DNA of 64,000 nucleotides, from NCBI RefSeq assembly GCF_040436345.1, contig NC_133219.1, forward strand, positions 23,968,709-24,032,708, given 5' to 3'. A program made the translations under genes and the position numbers. This stretch comes from Pagrus major (taxonomy: Eukaryota; Chordata; Actinopteri; Spariformes; Sparidae). Every line of letters begins with the position of its first letter. Position 1 is the stretch's first letter. The notes under the pieces are model-generated. The model was not told the DNA's origin. It did not search any database and saw only the letters and a program-made list of their open reading frames with translations. This document shows, one piece after another, positions 17,690 to 30,200 of the stretch.

Positions 17690-18779
17690 TGTCACACCTT
17701 TATAAATGGGGCACAGGCTGAGCTAACAGCCTTCAGGCAAAATATGTTCTGTTCTTCAGCATCAACCTACACACACACCCACGCGCACCCACACACTCTC
17801 ACACACACAGGGTACACATCTTCACTGGCAGAGTGCAGCAACTCACTTCCAAGGAGAGAAAACAGAAGCATAGACACAGTATTTGCTCCTCAGTATTGAT
17901 CTAATTTTACCATCCCGTAGTGGCAACAAAGCATACTGTCGGTCATCAGGATGCATTTTAATACAAGCACAGGGCATCATCGGCTATAAAGCAGTAAAAA
18001 TAGGCCCACAGCGTTTAGCGGATATGAGTAATGGCAGCATGCTTGCACATGCACCCTTGTACTGCACCAACCCCCTCATTATGTCAAAGGCTCTCCATTC
18101 ACAGTTAGCCACTGGCAATAAGTGCATTTTCAGCTCAGCCAGCACATAAAAAATGCTGGGAGAGGATATTTTGACTTGCCATATGTGAAAAAATGTCACA
18201 TGAAGGTATTTATGAGGGTCAGAGAGCAAATTAACAAGAGCAACAGTTAGATTTGAACAGAACAAAAGGGAGTCTTATGGACGGATACCTGGTGATATCA
18301 GAGAAAATCTCATGAGATACAAACGGTCACACACACACCCAAACACACACTCACAGACATATAATAAAAAACAATATCCATGTTCAAAGTTAAACATCAC
18401 CAACAACCTAAATTTCTTTACAAAACATCTTGAAGCACACATGTTCATACCCTGACAAAATATCCAAAAAGTTTAGCATTGCATTTATAAATTAGATACA
18501 CTGAGTTATTTAAATTACGCATTTATATTATATATGTTAAGACTGTTAAACCACAGCGAGAGGCTCAAAGTGGGCAAACGGATAGTTTCAGAGAAAAAAA
18601 AACCCTCTGACAAACAAACCTTCAGGCAGACAAACTATACAAAGCACCAAACTGAGGATAAATGTACAGCCAGAGTCGCCACTAACACTTGATATCCGTG
18701 GTCAACGTCTGAAGGGCTCACTGTCGTTCAGGGGACAAACAGCAGGCGGCGCTGCAGCACAGCTCTACTCCTGGAGCCA

Positions 18780-21378
18780 TCACTGGTCTTTCTCGTGCAT
18801 CTGCTGCTGCATCTTATTCAGCATCTCCTGCATCCTCTTCAGCTGCAGGCACAGAGGAATGTCTGGTTAAAATCTCCACTTACTGTACATAAATCCTGAA
18901 GGGCTCAAACAAGATTACAGTGTTCCGACATTAAGCCACAGCTGAAGCATTTAGATCATGTGATGCTAAAAGTAGCCCTTGAATTGTATGCTAGTGTTTG
19001 GTCAACCTTCAAATAAATCAAAAATCAAACAGACGCTGGCTTACAGATAATAATCACAGCTGTGGATGTAAATATAGATTGTGAGGGTGACCAGTAGTTC
19101 AGAAATACTGGTACTAAATACATGATTTAATTGATGATATATTGGTGATAAAATTTGATTTCAATCTCAAATTATACATATTTATTATATTTATGCATTA
19201 CAGTCTTACAGAAAGAAAGATAGAAAGAAAGGACCAGTATCCTTCTTTATGGGGAAAGTATTTGATACATCAGATACACATGATGTACATGTTAATGGTT
19301 ATAGTAAGTGTAAGTGTATTTCTTTCTTTCTTTATTGAATATTGAACACTAATTTGATTATATTTTAACAATATATTTATGTTTTTGTTTCAGAGGACAT
19401 TGAGATATAATTATTTATCCATTTTTTTTCTCTCTTTTTCCTTCTTCCTTCATTTGAGTGTTTTGTACCTATTTTATGTTTTAATGTTACATTCTATATT
19501 AGTTTTATCTTTCTTTTTTTAATAAAATGTTCTTTTCTTTACAATCAGGTAAAAATTAATAAAATATTAATCGATAACAGTGTGTGAGAAGTTGCTTCAT
19601 ACCTCCTCATCTTTCATTTTGATGAGTTTCTCAGTCTCCACATCCGGGGTGGAGAGCGGAAGGATGGGGATGGGACTCTCCATACGGTTGTCCTGAGCCA
19701 GTTTACTGTGAAGACGAAGAAGAAGAAGAAGAAGAAGGGAAGGAGGAGAGGTGAAGCAGGCAAGTCTGACTGAAATCTGTAACATCAGCAGTTATCTGAG
19801 TTGTTACCAAACACTCTCTCTGGTGTTGTCACGTACCTGGTCATCTCCTGTATGCACTGAGCTCTGTAGTTTTCATAGTGGACGTCACAGGTCACATCTT
19901 TCAGGTCGTGCATGTGTGAGCGAATCAGCATGTTCCTCAATTTCACAAAGTCACAATGCGACTGGTTTTCCACTGAGCAAAGAAATATGTAAAATGAATT
20001 ATTAATCCAAGTTATGACACATCAAATGTGTCTCATTTGCATTTACTCTGATAATATATGAACATACCTTCAACAATCCCCCAGGGGTACAGTCTCCCCC
20101 TGACTCTTTGCCCTCGAGCTTCCACCACTGTGTTACTGCCGATCACAGCGAACGGGGTGCACTCCTGCGCACAGAGACATGAGGGCGGGTTGGTTTATTT
20201 AACCCTTATCTATCCAAAGAGAGCTGACGGAGCGTGCTGTACCCTGGTGCATCTTCACAGAGTTTTACATGTTTACAAACGGCCACAGCTTAAGCGTGGG
20301 AAGTGTGTGTAATTGTTGAGACATGTAAAAAAACCTGTTCGTTGTCTTGCGCAGATTTTCCCAGCTGATCATTAGATTCAAATCACAAACTGAAAACTGC
20401 TCCTACAGTTTATTTCTAGATCACTTAAAGAGATAAAAGTTCGGTTTGCTCAAATATTAACTCAAGGTCCACGTAAATAATATTTATAGAAAATGTAACT
20501 TGACAGCTGAACAAATAAAATAAGAAAGACTCAAATTATAATTAATAAATACATTCCCTTTGGTGCCTTGTCAGTATTTCTGAGAGAGGAGAAGTCTCTA
20601 AAATGATGGCAACGACCCTGAGTGAGAAAATAAACCCCAGAGAACTTAATGACCCTAATCACTGGCCAAAGTTTCAGTTACTTCCACTTCCAGTGAATCA
20701 GTTTATTTACTGGACTCTGTAACAGGAAGCCTATCTGACTGACTCACCTTCAGCTCTTTGTCAAGTTGTTTAAACTCTTCGTCCTCATCAGAGTCACATT
20801 CGGGGAACTGGTACACTTTGATCCCAAACTTGTCTATTTCCTCTCGTATCTGAACATTCACAATGACACACACAAACACAAATCAGATTAATGATGACAG
20901 CGAACAGTCTGCGTTGAATAAACCACGTTGAATTTAATATGAACTCACTCTGTCTTTGAGCTTTTTTATCTCGTTGGGTGTGAGGCAGTCAGCTTTTGCA
21001 ATGAGCGGGATTATGTTCACTTTTTCATGCAGAGCCTTCATGAACTCAACATCCACTGGACGCAGCCTGTGGAAAGAGAAGTAATCAAAGTCCTCCACAC
21101 GAAAAACAGCTTGATTGCGCAACTCCATGCAGAAAACCTGCAGGTAGGAAAGGTGTTGTTTGTGTTGTTTCCCTGCACCACTGACCTTGTGCTACATTTG
21201 TTTGTCTGTATTTGTGTGTGTGTGTCTGTGTGTCATTACCCGTGCCCGAATGGAGGGATGAAGTAGAGGCAGCAGTGGACTCTGTTGTCCTGGATGTTCT
21301 TTCTGTTCAGCCCGCTCTCATCCCTGAAGTATTGCTCAAACTGCTGATCTATGTAGTCTGTGATCGGCTTCCAACTGC

Positions 21379-21411
<33 letters not shown>

Positions 21412-24400
21412 TAGCAGCTCCTCCAGGCTGAATATGGCACACGTCAGAGCAGCAGGTCTTCCAGCTCACCACTCGTTGTTGTTGACGGCGTCTCCAAACC
21501 CCGGCGTGTCAACAATGGTAAGCTTGAGCTTGACTCCTTTCTCCTCGATGTCGACAGTGTGTTTGATGATCTCCACGGTCTGGTTGATACGCTCTGCAAA
21601 GCATCGAAGCAGCGAGGGAGAAGGTGATGGGGAGAAAGTGAGGTCAAACAGCTGAAACAGCAGGTCAGGGATAATGTGGAACAAGCAAAAAAGCGAATGG
21701 TGCAAAATGAGCCCTGTTGGAGTAATTCAGGTTTCTGATTGGTTTTCTAGGCCTTAAATGATGAGTAAATGATTTATGACAGTATTCATATTATTACAAA
21801 GCTAATTTACAAATGCAATTAACAATGTTTCTCAATATTTTCTGACTTTCATCCTATCCATGACACCCAAGGCGACTGGTACTTTAAAACAGGTCATGAA
21901 TATATATTTAAAATCTTAATAAAGCTAAATCATTTACTTAGCAGCATTTCCATTTCCTAACAGCTAGGCACTGTAGTCTTTGCCAAACATTGCTCAAACA
22001 GGACTAAATGGTGCATTTGTTGGGGACTATTTTCAGTGACGATATTAAGCAGCTTTTGGTGCTCTGGAGCCGGTTGCACCAGCTCACGTTCAAAGTTAGC
22101 CTAATTATGAAGTATTAACGCTTAACCGAATTAAAACGGGTTGTACCACACCATGTAGAGATTAGTTGTTTCTTAATATTCATGCCCAGGAACAAAGACC
22201 AATAACAGAGATACAGAGGAACAGGATCTAAAAGGCTTTGGCTACATAGATAATACTTGTTAGTAGGATCAGTTCATTGTTTATTTTGTTTTTTTTCCCT
22301 GGGATTTATTGAAAATAAGAAATACTGACAATAGATTATAGATAATAACCAGACAGTATTTTTATGCTAAGCAAGAGTCACGTAAAGAAAAATCACTGCA
22401 GCACAAAATGTGTCCAGTTAATCCAGTCAGTTAATTAGAAATGTACAAATTAAACTGGACATCTTCACGGCAGCTGCTGACAAATATAATGTTGAATGTA
22501 CGACTGACGGTTGTCTGATTTACATACAGACAAGACATCAGAGTTCTTTTATTATTCAGAGCAGTGCGTTCATCATGAGTGATACAGAGAGATAATAAAT
22601 GACATAAAGACTCACCCTCAGCATTCAGTAACTTCCTGTCTTTGTAGAGATCTGTGAGGAACAAGCTGTTGACCAGGGTGGATTTACCCATACCAGACTC
22701 TCCTGCACACACACATACAAACACACACAGGTCAGATGTATGCAAACCTAATCACACCCCCTCATAATGAATTATAATGTGTTGTTTTCTGTCACGTTTG
22801 CCTCTTGAACTATAAACTCACCTGCCACCATGAGCGTGAAATCGAAGCCTTTCTTCACAGACTTCCTGTGGACCTGGTTGGGCAGAGTTGCGAAACCCAC
22901 ATACTGTTTCTCCTGAGGCAGAAAACAAACAGGACACAAAGGAGAGGCGGAAGATGTTTAGTATTAGTTCATGCTTCGAGAGATAAAGTGTCAATAACAT
23001 CAGGCTGCAGGTAATGATTGTTTCTATCTGAGAGTTATTATAGAGCTGAAACAATTAGTCGATTAATCGAACAGTCGGCAGCTATTTTGATAAGTGATTC
23101 ATTGTTTCAATAACCTTTAAAGCAAAATTGCCAAATACTCTCTAGTTACAGCTTCTCATTTGTGAAGACGAGAAGCTGTAAAAAATATTTTGTTGATGGA
23201 AGGTACATTTATTGTATATATGTACTAGATCAGTAAAATTGTGAAGTACCTGTTCTCTTCTTTAGTCTTTTCATTTTCTGCTATGTATCCACTACAGTTG
23301 AGAGGCAAATATTGTATTTTCTACTTCACTACATTTATTTGATCATCTTATTTGCAAGTTACTTTGTAGGTTCATATTAACAATACAACATATAATCAAC
23401 ACATAAACTATGATGTTACATTAAAGGTTAAGCTATGTTTATTCTTTTTATCACTTTATTGTGTAAAAGCCCCACCTTTACACATTAATTACAATCCAAC
23501 AATATCATATTTAGATTATATTGAAATCAGTCACCCTGTATGTTGAGTACTACTTTTGGTACTTAAAGTATATTTTGATGCTTATATTTCACATTTATTG
23601 TACATCCTCACATTTGAGGAGCTAAAAGAAGAGATGTTTTTAGCATTTTTGATTGAAAATTGATTAAAACAACTAACTAAGTGATATATGAACAGTTCCA
23701 ATTAGTTTTCTGGAATAATCATCTAATTGTATTAGCTCTACAAAAAGACATCTAAAAACAGTAGTTAAAAACAGACGCAGACACCAAATAACTGTAAGAG
23801 AGCTCAGAGGGTTTCTAATGTGAAAACAAAATGCATCTGGCCGCGTCAGACGCAATAAAATGACCACAACAGACAGACAACATCTATAATACAGAAACTC
23901 TACAACTGCATGGAAAAACACGTGCACAGCATTCCTCTGTGAGCAGCTGAGAATAACCAGTGTCTCAGACTTTCCACTAAAACTCTGAGAGAAACACACA
24001 AAGAGAACCACAGGATACCAGCCTCTCTCATTCTCCCTGTGTGTGACACAGTGGCTCTCAGTCCTGCAGGTTTTCTCTGCCGCATCTGGCCGAGCGTCAT
24101 CTTTACCCTACAGTACGAGCTGCCATGTGTATATATAAATACACACTCGAGGCCCGTCGAGAGCATTCACACTTGGACAGAAGCTACATTCAACAGATCT
24201 GAAAAGCTCTCTTTTCACCCTGCAAACACTCGAGCCAAACGCACAGCCAGCGTCCTTATAAGCTGTCATAACTTGTCATAGGCATTTCCGACAGCCCCCT
24301 CGGGTGAGGATTGCATTTACAAAAACACACACAACAAAAGCACACAGGCTGTGCAATCAGTTTGTGGTAGGAACACTTGCAAAGGAGCCAGAGGAATGAG

Positions 24401-25438
24401 TATGAGGAAAGCTGATAAATCAATGAGTAATCATGAAGGCACTTGGAGAAAAAACAAATCATCTCAGCAGTAAATCTGTCACGTCAACAGAAAAGCAGAG
24501 GTCCCTCCAAAAGATGCTGGCTGGAGTCCACACGTGCGAAAGCTTCTTTTATAAAGTAATGCTGACCTGTGTCTTTACTTCTCTTTCTATTCTGACATTT
24601 TTCCTGATATTTGTCACCCATTTATGCCCAGAAATCCAACTTTTTTACCTTCTGCCTGGCTGTTCTCACTCGTGGGCATAGCAGCCGTTCCACCAGTTTC
24701 TCTTGCAGCATGATGGCATCCATCCCAAACCGCTCCGACACTGACAGACCAAAATAGCCACGGGTCTCAGAAAGCTGGAAAAACAGCCCAGCAGGGAACG
24801 GGAAAAAGCAAATCTGAAGCCTTGAGACCTTGATAAACTTGTCTCTCTCTCCGTCCGTTCCCAAATTGTCTCTAACACACCTCTTTCCTGTTTGTGCTCT
24901 TTAAATATGGGCCTTTTTGTACCTCCTACTTTCCCTCTCTTGATTCCCTTTCTTTTCTTTTCTTTTCTTTTCTTTCTCTCTTCTGCCCTACAGCGGTCCG
25001 ACTCTCCCTGTTCAGACAGGTACGGAGGAATTCTCACTGAGAGGGAGGGAAATGGAGAAAGGCAGCAAGAGAGAGGTGGCAATTTGAGGGAGGAAACAAG
25101 GGAGGGATGGAAGAAGCGAAGGTCTAAAAGAAACTCATTCATTCACCCCGTATTCCCTCCCCCAGCTCCGGCAGTTGAAAAATAAAACTGTGCTCTGAGA
25201 GAAGTGACCACCAGCTCGCAAAGACAAGCAGGAAAGAGAAGTAACAGACGGAAAGTGGAGATGTTTTGACTGCAGTGTTAAAAGAAACAGAAAAGAGCTT
25301 GTATGAACTTGACCATGACAAAGCAGCAGTGGGGCTCAGACACAAACAACAGATAAAGGTACAAAGGCTACAAGTGCAGGCCTGTGGAGTGAGATTATCA
25401 GATTATCAAGTGAATTAACTTGTCAATCCAAATGTTAA

Positions 25439-25489
<51 letters not shown>

Positions 25490-27152
25490 TGTGTGGCTGC
25501 ACAGCAACGTCTAGACCAGTGGTTTATAATGAGTGCCTTAAACATGTGGCAATCATTTTAATTGAATATGTTGGTTAAAGTTTGACCACATTAAAAAACA
25601 CATGAAAAAAAAAGGAGTGATATTCAGTGGTGGAAAAAATACTCAGATCCTCACCTCAAGTAAAAGTAAAACGACGTAAAAAATACTGCATTCAAACTAC
25701 AGAAGTAATAAATATGTAAATATGAAGCTGATGCATTAATGAATAAACAGCATGTTACTGTTGTAGCTGCTGATTAATGGGAGTGAAATGAAGAAAACTC
25801 CTGACACACAAATCTGTGTTTATGTTTTGTACTTTTCTAAATAAATATTGGATAATTCTACATTTAGAAGTAAAATATCTCATGTAATGTGATAAGGAGC
25901 CCAACGTAAAAACATTTTTTAAACGGCATCACAAGCCACAAATGTTGGGAGCATCTGTTGTAAACTTGGTTTAATGTATTGTATTTTGTGTTTTAAAGGT
26001 TTTTTAATGTAAAATCTTTAAATAGTTTTTAGGATAAAATAAAAAACAAAACTAAAGTATAAGTACTTCTTAATTGTTGATGAAGGTTCTCAGTCATCCA
26101 GGTCAAGTACTGTATCGTAGGCAACTGGACTTGTTTCAGTTTCTTAAGGACGTTTCACCTCTAATCCAAGAGGCGTCTTCAGTTCTGGAAAGTTCCTGAA
26201 CTGAAGAAGCCTTTCGGATGAGAGGTGAAACTGAAACAAGTCCTGTACTTAAGTATAGTAGTTGACTAAAGAAATAAGAAATAAAAACCTTCTTATGTCA
26301 TGCTGCCGATCACAGCTGTCTGTAGTCATAGAAACAACCGTCTTCGTTTTTTGCTGACTTAAGCCTTTTCCTTTGTGACACTATTACATTACTTTAAGCA
26401 TTTAGCATTATCCTTTAATAACATTGTGTGGTCACAGCGGCTGCTGCACAGCAAAAATTATATAGGTCCATGTTACCATAAGGAACGCCTCATCATACAG
26501 ACAAGACAGTCAGCACTCCGGAGTGCGTCTCTACACTGGAGAGGGATCCGTTGGTAGATGCAATCATCATGAACAATTGAATACCTAATGCAACAGCCAG
26601 TTAGCTTAGCTTAGCACAATGAACAAGAACATAACAAAATAAATCAACCAGCTCACTAATGTGTTATTTTTACATGTCAGTCTTTGCACAGGTTTAAGCT
26701 AAACAAAATTAAACTAAGCTAAGTTAAGCAGTTTTTGGCTGTAGCTTCATATTTACTGTACAGACTCACAAAAGGTATCAGTCCTCTCCTCTGACCTTCG
26801 GCAAGAATGTAAATAATCATATTCACCCATGTTTTAAACTTCTCCTTTTAATATTGATGTTAGTTCACATATGTCACGGTTTATATCAATCAATTTGTCT
26901 TACAGGTTGGAAAAATAAACTCTCGTAGCAAATATTGATTGTGTCATTTCTAGCTGAAAAATGTGCACATGTTGTATGGGTTGACATGGAGGCGTGTCAT
27001 TGCTTAAAAACGTTTAGAAAGAAGAAATGGACTGAAAAGGCTGTATAGGAGATCAGTCAACATGTTGAGCGCGCGTGTGTGTCTGTGTGTAGAGGTGAAC
27101 GAGGTACAATTCATGGCAGAGGTTGCAGTCAATCGCTTCCAGATGTGACAGT

Positions 27153-27213
<61 letters not shown>

Positions 27214-30200
27214 ATGTGCGGGTGGGTGGGTGTGTCCGACTCATACATGATGTGGGCAGCAGAACTTAAATGCTCTTTGAAATAAAACCCCCCCTTTTTT
27301 TTCTCTTTTCTTTCCCAAAGTAGGCACACCCGGCAGCGATGCCACGTCCAGGATGTTACAGTCCCGCTCCACACCACAGGAGGGCGACAGAGGACTCAAC
27401 TCAAATAAAAAGTTTGATGCCTCTCAGAGGGAAACACACAACCCTTGTGTTCTCAGCCATGGTGGGGCTGATGAAACATTTAGAGAGTAGCTAAATGAAG
27501 ACTTAGATCCTCGTAGGGTGACATGAAAGAGTGTGTTAGTGTGTGTGGAAGGGGTGGGAGGGTCAATTTAAATAAAAGAAAGGAACAGATGTCTTGACAT
27601 GGTATTACAATAGCCCCCCGGCTAAACCCCCCACCTTCAGTCTTTCTCAGTTGCCAGCTGTCCCTTTCTCCCGTACACACATACAGAAATAAAATCTTAT
27701 CCACTTACATCTGTTCTGTTTTTTGCAAATTTGATACTTATATTCAATTCTCTCATTACTCCAGACACTTAATGTCACGTTTTGTTGCTGCTTTTACCTC
27801 TCAGGTGATAGGCCACTGAGTCAAATGTGAAGGTACCAGATGATTTTGATCTTCAGATAAGAATTAAACACAGTTTAAAGTTGTCCAGTTATTTAAAAAA
27901 ACTAAATATAGTAGAATCTATCAGCATCTATCCATATAACCCTAACTAGCTGAGGTGTTACCCTCATTTATTTTGGTCTTATTGGCTTAAAGTACTTTTT
28001 TCAGAAGTAATTGAAAACGAGATACGGCCAGACGTTCTTTGACATTTCTGGTTATTCTGAAATGATATTGAATTTTTCCTATCGTCACCTACAAGGCAGG
28101 GATGTTGTCATTAGATTGGAAAATATCAGATTTTTACATGTTAGAAGCGGTAAAATAAATCAAATGGTCGCTAATTTAATCCTTAAATTCAGACAAGTGT
28201 TTTAAATATTTAGGGTGCCTTTCTTAAACTACTTCCTCCGAAGACTAAACCAATTCTGCATCATCTTTTTCTTTTTGTCTTTCCCTCACAAAATACACAA
28301 AAATAAATGGACGGACATATCCTATCACTTTTTTACCTCACACACACATTAAAGACTTCTCTAACATATCATCCACCTCAGTCTATTGCTGTATGAACAT
28401 CTGGATAAAAAAGGCTGAGAACGAGTATGAAATTGTCATGTTGCTGTTAGGGATATATGATAAGAAAAACTGTAAAATCTACACAGACTCTTCACTGCTG
28501 TTTAGGAGCGACTAAGTTGTACAAAGCTGCAACTTGGCGTTGCCTTTCGGGCCTCCTCCAGCTGATTAAACACAGGCAGAGAGGGAAGGTAGAGTGTACA
28601 GCAGGTGCGGAGGGATGTTAAAGGACAGACCATGAGTCAGGAGTAATGACGGGAAAGTGGGGCAGAAGGCTGTGAAGGGAAAACTTTAAAGGCATCTTCA
28701 AACTTACTTGTTTTCTTTAGCTTTCATGTGATCCTAGGGCTTTACATTTTGTGGTTTGTTTGCCTGTGTGTTTTTAGACATAGACTTTTTTTATCGCATC
28801 CAGTTTCTGTCTTTTCTACCTTCTGTAAAGCACTCCAAGCAACACTTATTTTATGGGGTTCAATCATTTGTTGATTGTTTAGTCTATAAAATGTCAGATA
28901 ACAGTGAAAATGCCTGTTTTACTTCCAGGAGCCCCAGACGGCATCTTCATAGCGCTTGTTTTATATGACCAACTCTCTAAACCGCCAAAATGTTTAATTT
29001 GATATAATATTAAACAGAGAAAAAGTTTAACTTTTAAACAAACCTCTACTCAAGTCGGTACGCCAGCTGAAAATGTACAGGATCCTCATGTGGACAAAAT
29101 ATCGTTTGGCTTTGTGCCTCTACATTTTCCATCATTTTGTGCTCTATTTTATAAGAAGAGACTTCTTTGCTGTCAAAATATTATTTCAGAGTATAAATGC
29201 ACCATGACTGTAAGTCAACATTTTGGATGGTTGCACAGAGGCAGAGATCCAGAGATCAGCCACTCAATCAGCAGGCAGCGCTCAGCTTCTTCCTCTCAGT
29301 CATACAAAGTCGTGGCCTTAAAGGAAACAACTCTCAAAAGGCCCCAGCAGTCAACAGTACAGCCAGGGTACAGACACACACACACACATACATAAATACA
29401 AAACCTCATCCAAATGAGTTTGGTCCAACAGCGTAACCATCATTCCCTTCTGCCAAGCACTTTCAAGAAGCTCCAGTTAGACACAACAACACAACGAGGC
29501 GGAGGAAGAGATGAATATATAATAGAAATTTAAAGTGTACTCTTAGTAACACCATAACAGTAAGCTACTCAATAAGAACTGTTCAAAAATCTAAGTAAGT
29601 GAAAGAGGAATTACTGATGGCCGAGACAAGTCTATGAGAAGTCTACCCAACTCCAGGACTGAGAATACTGAGCACATTTTCAGTCATCACAGTGAAACCG
29701 TGGTGAAAACTCAGCTTAAAACTGTGTGGTGTGCTGCCGGCTCAAAGCAGCCAGACGACCTGCGATGCAGCAGTAAAGAGCGGTGACCTTTACTGATGAC
29801 TTCTCTGCATCTCCCAGACGTCCAGCTGACACTCTCACACCATTAACCCTGATTGCCTCGCCTAAAATACCGCCTGCCCACCAGCAAGTGAGGCAAGAGA
29901 GGGTAAGAGGGAAAGATAGGAGGGGTGAGGCTGGGTGAGACAGAAGGTGAGGGGTAAAAAAACAACAAAAATGGACCCTGAGCTCCCAACCTCCTCCCCT
30001 CCCCCTATGTTTTTTTCTCCTTGGAGATGGAGAGGCCTGCATGCACTTGGCTCTTTAACATGCTAATCTGACAGCATGTAATTGCTCAGGCAACAATGAA
30101 ATTGCTTCACTGAAGGACACTTGGCTGTCGTAGCCCAGTTTTAGCATACGCCTCTGCAGTGACAATGGACACTTGAGTGGTATTGTAAACATGTAGTATC

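Noticed and set aside
24666-25142. 158-codon minus-strand frame overlapping septin-5 exon 1b
   Set aside because: It is in a different frame from the conserved [15 protein letters not shown] exon, is low-complexity upstream, and has no homologue I recognise.
27053-27377. Open frames rich in Thr-His or Val-Cys repeats
   Set aside because: They are translations of the TG/CA microsatellite; the same applies to frames at 55610-55970, 54224-54594 and 21212-21655.
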